From NCBI GenBank assembly GCA_045587445.1, contig JAZNCH010000062.1, positions 45,277 through 109,276 on the forward strand: a DNA stretch of 64,000 nucleotides, read 5' to 3'. Below, piece after piece: positions 60,684-64,000 of this stretch. Under the pieces are notes generated by a model that was not told the origin of the DNA, made no database searches, and was given only the letters and a program-made list of their open reading frames with translations. Source of the DNA: RGIG1995 sp045587445 (lineage in GTDB: Bacteria > Bacillota > Clostridia > Oscillospirales > CAG-272). Both the position numbers and the translations under genes were made by a program. The stretch's first letter is position 1; every line of letters starts with the position of its first letter.

Positions 60684-61718
60684 TTACTCCTGTGTTTTAT
60701 TTACGTTAATAATAGTGAAGCCAGCCGCGCGTATAAGTCTGTTATAGACGGCAAGGCCGACGCCCTTATCCGAGGGAAGACGGGCGTATATTTTATCGAC
60801 TGACATAGAGTCAAATTTTCTCAGCATATCAAAAAGCTCGTGGGCTTGTTTTTGCTCGTCAAAATGACTGCCGAATGTTAAAAGCTTGTCGGAAGAAAGA
60901 TATTTTGCATCCTCGTCAAAGCAGAGGATACCGCAATTTTCGCTCTGCTGTTTGATTTTGAAAAATTGAATTATATCTTCATCGTTTCCGTCAACAAGAA
61001 AAACGGGAGATGATGGTGCGTAATGTCTGTATTTCATACCCGGACTTGCGGGTTTTGCCGTTGTGCATTGGTTTTTAACCGCTTCATTTATGGTTATATC
61101 GGGTATTATTTCCACAAGGTCCTCGTATGTAACGAGTCCCGGTCGAAGAATCTCGGCACTGTTTCCTTTTATTATAATAACGGTTGATTCAACACCGACG
61201 TCGCATTTACCGCCGTCAATAATGGCATCAACTCTGCCGTTCATATCTTCCACAACGTGCTCGAAAGAGGTGGGACTTGGTTTGCCGGAAAGGTTAGCCG
61301 AGGGGGCGGCAATGGGACAGCCCGACAGTTCGATAAGCTTGTGTGCGATTTGGTTTGAGGGAACGCGGATAGCAACTGTGTCAAGACCGCAGGTGACTTC
61401 ATAGGGAATTATATCTTTTTTGGGAAGAATAACAGTCAATGGCCCCGGCATAAAGCGTTCTGCAAGCTTGTAAAAGGTTTCGTTTGTGTGTGCGTATAAT
61501 TCCGCATCTTCTGCCTTTGCAAGATGAACGATAAGGGGGTTGTCCATAGGTCTGCCCTTGGCTTTATATACGTTTGTAACGGCATTTTTATCAAGGGCGT
61601 TTGCACCGAGACCGTATACGGTTTCGGTGGGCATTACGACAAGACCGCCGTTTGATATTATATCTGCCGCCTTGGCTATATTGCTTTCTGTGGCGGAAGT
61701 AATTAAAAGTGTTTGCAT
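60684..61718 (-). CDS. tsaC: L-threonylcarbamoyladenylate synthase (Sua5/YwlC type)
   Basis: 344 residues. Makes threonylcarbamoyl-AMP for t6A37 of ANN-decoding tRNAs. The YrdC domain (about 1-200) shows GGLVVMPTETVYGLGANAL, KGRPMDNPLIVHL and APSANLSGKPSPTS; the C-terminal Sua5 domain (about 235-335) follows the linker SPGMKYRHYAPSSP. Length identifies the two-domain form rather than short TsaC. Confidence 0.95.
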   Translation of the reverse strand: MQTLLITSATESNIAKAADIISNGGLVVMPTETVYGLGANALDKNAVTNVYKAKGRPMDNPLIVHLAKAEDAELYAHTNETFYKLAERFMPGPLTVILPKKDIIPYEVTCGLDTVAIRVPSNQIAHKLIELSGCPIAAPSANLSGKPSPTSFEHVVEDMNGRVDAIIDGGKCDVGVESTVIIIKGNSAEILRPGLVTYEDLVEIIPDITINEAVKNQCTTAKPASPGMKYRHYAPSSPVFLVDGNDEDIIQFFKIKQQSENCGILCFDEDAKYLSSDKLLTFGSHFDEQKQAHELFDMLRKFDSMSVDKIYARLPSDKGVGLAVYNRLIRAAGFTIINVNKTQE

Positions 61719-61732
61719 TTTTTTACCCTTTT

Positions 61733-62797
61733 TTAAGCGTTTTTAAGTCGTTCTGCTGTGTCGGCAGTGATAAGAGCGTCTATCATTTCGCCGATGTTTC
61801 CGTTAAGGAAATTTTCAAAGGAGAAGACGGACATACCGATTCTGTGGTCGGTAATTCTGCCTTGAGGATAGTTGTAGGTACGTATTTTTTCGCTTCTGTC
61901 TCCCGTACCGACCATACTCTTTCTTGCAGAGGCAATTTTTTCGTTCTGTTCGGTTTGCTTCATATCAAACAGCTTTGTGCGGAGAAGCTTCATGGCTTTG
62001 TCTCTGTTTTTAAACTGCGAACGTTCTTCTTGGCACTCAATTACAATACCTGTGGGAAGATGCGTAAGTCTTACCGCAGATTCGGTTTTGTTTATGTGCT
62101 GACCGCCGGCACCGCTACTCTTGCACGATTCAATTTTTAGGTCGGCAGGGTTAATTTCGATTTCGACTTCTTCGGCTTCGGGGAGAACGGCGACGGTAAC
62201 GGTAGAGGTGTGTATTCTGCCCGACGTTTCCGTTTCGGGAACACGCTGTACGCGGTGTACGCCGCTTTCAAATTTAAGTTTGCTGTATGCCCCCTCACCC
62301 TCGACCATAAAAGATATTTCTCTGAAACCGCCAAGTCCTGTTTCGTTTGAACTTATTACTTCGGTTTTGTATCCCGCGCTTTCGGCGTACATAGAATACA
62401 TACGGTAGAGAACACCTGCAAAAAGGGCAGCTTCTTCACCGCCCGCACCTGCCCTTATTTCGACTATAACGTTTTTGTCGTCATCGGGGTCGCGGGGGAG
62501 AAGTAGAATTTTTAGCTCGTCGGTGCATTTTTGCATATCAAGCTTACCTTGCTTGTATTCTTCTTCACAAAGAGCCTTAAAGTCGGGGTCAAGCTGTTCT
62601 TTCATCATATCTTCGCTTTCGAGAACGGCTGTTTCTGCTTTTTTGTATTCGCGAAACTTCTCGACTATAGGTGTAAGTGTCTTGTGTTCGCGCATAAGCT
62701 TTTTATATTCTTCCTGATTTGATACCGTTTCGGGTTTTTCAAGCTCGGAAAGTATGTTTTCGTATTTTTCTTCAATTTGCTGTAGTTTTTCTATCAT
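61733..62797 (-). CDS. prfA: Peptide chain release factor 1
   Basis: 354 residues. The GGQ loop is present (SSGAGGQHINKTESAVRLTH), which triggers peptide release, and the PxT-type recognition loop is in the preceding domain (RVPETETSGRIHTS). No frameshift, as expected for RF1 rather than RF2. No prmC methyltransferase is adjacent. Confidence 0.97.
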   Translation of the reverse strand: MIEKLQQIEEKYENILSELEKPETVSNQEEYKKLMREHKTLTPIVEKFREYKKAETAVLESEDMMKEQLDPDFKALCEEEYKQGKLDMQKCTDELKILLLPRDPDDDKNVIVEIRAGAGGEEAALFAGVLYRMYSMYAESAGYKTEVISSNETGLGGFREISFMVEGEGAYSKLKFESGVHRVQRVPETETSGRIHTSTVTVAVLPEAEEVEIEINPADLKIESCKSSGAGGQHINKTESAVRLTHLPTGIVIECQEERSQFKNRDKAMKLLRTKLFDMKQTEQNEKIASARKSMVGTGDRSEKIRTYNYPQGRITDHRIGMSVFSFENFLNGNIGEMIDALITADTAERLKNA

Positions 62798-62803
62798 TAT
62801 GTG

Positions 62804-63412
62804 TTACTCCATATTGTTTACTGAAAAGAGCTTGTTATATATCGATTTAACTTGGTCGGCAACCTCGTCAAGAGAACCGTTGTTGGTTATAATAAAGTTT
62901 GATTTTTTCGTATAGAACTCATCATTCCACTGCTTGCTTAGGCGAAGTTTAATGGCTTCAAGCGATATATTGTCGCGAATAAGTAACCTTTCAATTCGCT
63001 TTTTTCTGGGGGCAGTAACGGCTATAATTACGTCGCATTCTTTGTCAAATCCGCTTTCAAAAAGGAGGGGAGCGTCAACTATAGCGGCTATATGCTCTTC
63101 GGTACGCTGTGTGTCGAGCCACGTGCGGACTTCGTTTAATATATAATAATGGGTTATTTTGTTTAATATGGTGTGTTTGTTTTTGTCCGCAAATGCTATG
63201 GAAGCGAGTTGCTTTCTGTTGAGGGTGCCGTCTTCGTTAAGGATGACATTACCGAAAGTTGAGACAAGCTCGTTGAGACACGGTTTGTCTTTGTCGCAGA
63301 CTTGACGTGCGGTTTGGTCAGTGTCGATAGAATTAATATTGTATTTTAAAAATTCTCGGCAGACACAGCCCTTACCGACGCCGCTTCCGCCTGTTAATCC
63401 AATGATTATCAT
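62804..63412 (-). CDS. coaE: Dephospho-CoA kinase
   Basis: 202 residues. Last step of CoA synthesis. P-loop IGLTGGSGVGKGCVCREFL, DTDQTARQVCDKD, and AAIVDAPLLFESGFDKECD match CoaE. First gene of the coaE-prfA-tsaC-topoisomerase operon, with its own promoter. Confidence 0.94.
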   Translation of the reverse strand: MIIIGLTGGSGVGKGCVCREFLKYNINSIDTDQTARQVCDKDKPCLNELVSTFGNVILNEDGTLNRKQLASIAFADKNKHTILNKITHYYILNEVRTWLDTQRTEEHIAAIVDAPLLFESGFDKECDVIIAVTAPRKKRIERLLIRDNISLEAIKLRLSKQWNDEFYTKKSNFIITNNGSLDEVADQVKSIYNKLFSVNNME

Positions 63413-63444
63413 AAGATTACCCCAAAATATAGCATTATTTTAAT

Positions 63445-63473
63445 ATTATACATAATATTTTGGAATAATACAA
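63445..63473 (-). promoter_or_regulatory. Promoter of the coaE operon
   Basis: Minus strand TTGTAT (63473-63468), 17-bp spacer, TATAAT (63450-63445). Confidence 0.75.
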
Positions 63474-63593
63474 GTGCTAAATTAAAAAAACAATGGTATA
63501 ATTAACAATATGTAAGAAAAAGTGTAGAAAGCGAGTGAAAATTTGGGTAAAAAAGCGAAAAGAAAAAAAGTATATAAAATTTGAAAAAAGGTG

Positions 63594-63622
63594 TTGACAA
63601 ATAAAAGACGCTATGTTATAAT
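63594..63622 (+). promoter_or_regulatory. Promoter of the tRNA cluster
   Basis: Consensus TTGACA (63594-63599), 17-bp spacer, TATAAT (63617-63622); the first tRNA begins 18 bases later. Confidence 0.9.
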
Positions 63623-63640
63623 AATCCACGCCGCATAGAT

Positions 63641-63716
63641 GGGAGCATAGCTCAGCTGGGAGAGCATCTGCCTTACAAGCAGAGGGTCATAGGTTCGAGC
63701 CCTATTGTTCCCACCA
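63641..63716 (+). tRNA. tRNA-Val (UAC)
   Basis: 76 nt with encoded CCA. Acceptor GGGAGCA/TGTTCCC (one G-U), D arm GCTCAGCTGGGAGAGC, anticodon stem TCTGC/GCAGA with loop CTTACAA, anticodon TAC, T loop TTCGAGC. Confidence 0.97.
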
Positions 63717-63718
63717 AT

Positions 63719-63795
63719 GGCCTGGTAGTTCAGTTGGTTAGAACGCTAGCCTGTCACGCTAGAGGTCGTGGGTTCGAGTCCCATCCAGGTCGCCA
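63719..63795 (+). tRNA. tRNA-Asp (GUC)
   Basis: 77 nt with encoded CCA. Acceptor GGCCTGG/CCAGGTC, anticodon stem CTAGC/GCTAG with loop CTGTCAC, anticodon GTC, T loop TTCGAGT. Two bases after tRNA-Val. Confidence 0.97.
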
Positions 63796-63801
63796 AGTCG
63801 T

Positions 63802-63877
63802 GCTGATATAGCTCAGTTGGTAGAGCACATCCTTGGTAAGGATGAGGTCACCAGTTCGACTCTGGTTATCAGCACCA
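63802..63877 (+). tRNA. tRNA-Thr (GGU)
   Basis: 76 nt with encoded CCA. Acceptor GCTGATA/TATCAGC, anticodon stem CATCC/GGATG with loop TTGGTAA, anticodon GGT, T loop TTCGACT. Confidence 0.97.
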
Positions 63878-63908
63878 AAAAATCCTGTGCGTAAGTACGG
63901 GATTTTTA
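63878..63908 (+). terminator. Terminator after the tRNA cluster
   Basis: AAAATCC/GGATTTT stem with extra inner GT/AC pairs, followed by T-rich DNA. It immediately follows the CCA of tRNA-Thr. Confidence 0.8.
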
Positions 63909-64000
63909 CTTCTTACCTCTTACCTCTTCACTATTCACTATTGTTCGAGGTAATCAGGATTTTTTGGAAGTAATAAGTAAGAAGTAATAGGTAATAAGTG
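63909..64000. repeat. Simple-sequence TTACCTC/TAATAAGT tract after the tRNA cluster
   Basis: Runs of ACTTCTTACCTCTTACCTC followed by a partly inverted tract of AAGTAATAAGTAAGAAGTAA type to the window end. Short degenerate repeats of this kind often occur downstream of clostridial tRNA genes. It is cut by the window edge. Confidence 0.6.

Noticed and set aside
61733..62797. Programmed frameshift as in RF2
   Set aside because: The gene is one open frame with RF1-type sequence; no internal TGA.
1..64000. CRISPR array, prophage or insertion sequence with transposase
   Set aside because: No regularly spaced repeats, no cas, integrase or transposase genes were seen.

Overview
The window is about 64 kb of a low-GC, strictly anaerobic, Gram-positive chromosome, most likely class Clostridia, Oscillospirales/Oscillospiraceae type. 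The evidence is the S10-spc-alpha gene order with IF-1, L36 and S4 inside it, four-cysteine S14, S4 and L24, a class III (anaerobic) ribonucleotide reductase with its activase, SpmA/SpmB and AbrB, AGGAGG ribosome sites with some GTG and TTG starts, and dispersed palindromic repeats. I see no plasmid, phage or CRISPR signature; this is ordinary chromosome with a few accessory patches.

Layout. 1-10.3 kb: the end of murC, an ECF sigma/anti-sigma pair, a phosphopantetheinyl transferase, QueT, lipoate ligase, a SAM methyltransferase, GNAT and NYN genes, and polA. 10.3-13.0 kb is the most accessory patch: a DUF559 nuclease-like gene between two copies of a ~115-bp repeat, then an XRE repressor divergent from a ChW/C39-peptidase lipoprotein whose promoter is bracketed by two matching 15-bp operators. 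13.0-17.5 kb: nrdG/nrdD with two NrdR boxes, abrB, spmAB. 17.6-33.7 kb: the ribosomal superoperon (S10 to L17) with secY, adk, map, infA and rpoA, starting with a 258-nt leader that carries an intrinsic terminator, a competing pairing and a Shine-Dalgarno hairpin. The KOW gene normally found between map and infA is present only as a decayed remnant.

33.7-38.3 kb: htpG with a Cys/His cluster, a prephenate-dehydratase/ACT-like protein that has lost its catalytic Arg, and a phosphohexomutase. 38.6-47.7 kb: an eight-gene minus-strand operon (uppP, ftsK, tmk, DJ-1, 5-formyl-THF cyclo-ligase, CPBP protease, mltG, U32 protein). 47.8-49.9 kb: a split TauE/SafE pair, rplJ-rplL with an L10 leader and attenuator, and tRNA-Ser. 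50.0-57.9 kb: an AEC transporter, a zinc-ribbon membrane protein, an FAD oxidoreductase, glutamate racemase, a LysR regulator, and a DUF89 + TIGR00300 (ornithine cyclodeaminase-like) pair. 58.2-63.4 kb: a coaE-prfA-tsaC-topoisomerase subunit A operon ending in a 46-residue membrane peptide. 63.6-63.9 kb: tRNA-Val, tRNA-Asp and tRNA-Thr from one promoter, then a simple-sequence tract.

Most genes are housekeeping (translation, cell wall, replication, tRNA modification). The observations best worth following are the S10-leader attenuator, the decayed KOW gene, the repeat-flanked DUF559 gene, the inactive PDT-ACT protein, the operator-bracketed C39 lipoprotein, and the hairpin repeat family in which the stems vary but the tail is conserved. 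No homology search or RNA folding was run; all pairings and motifs were read by eye.
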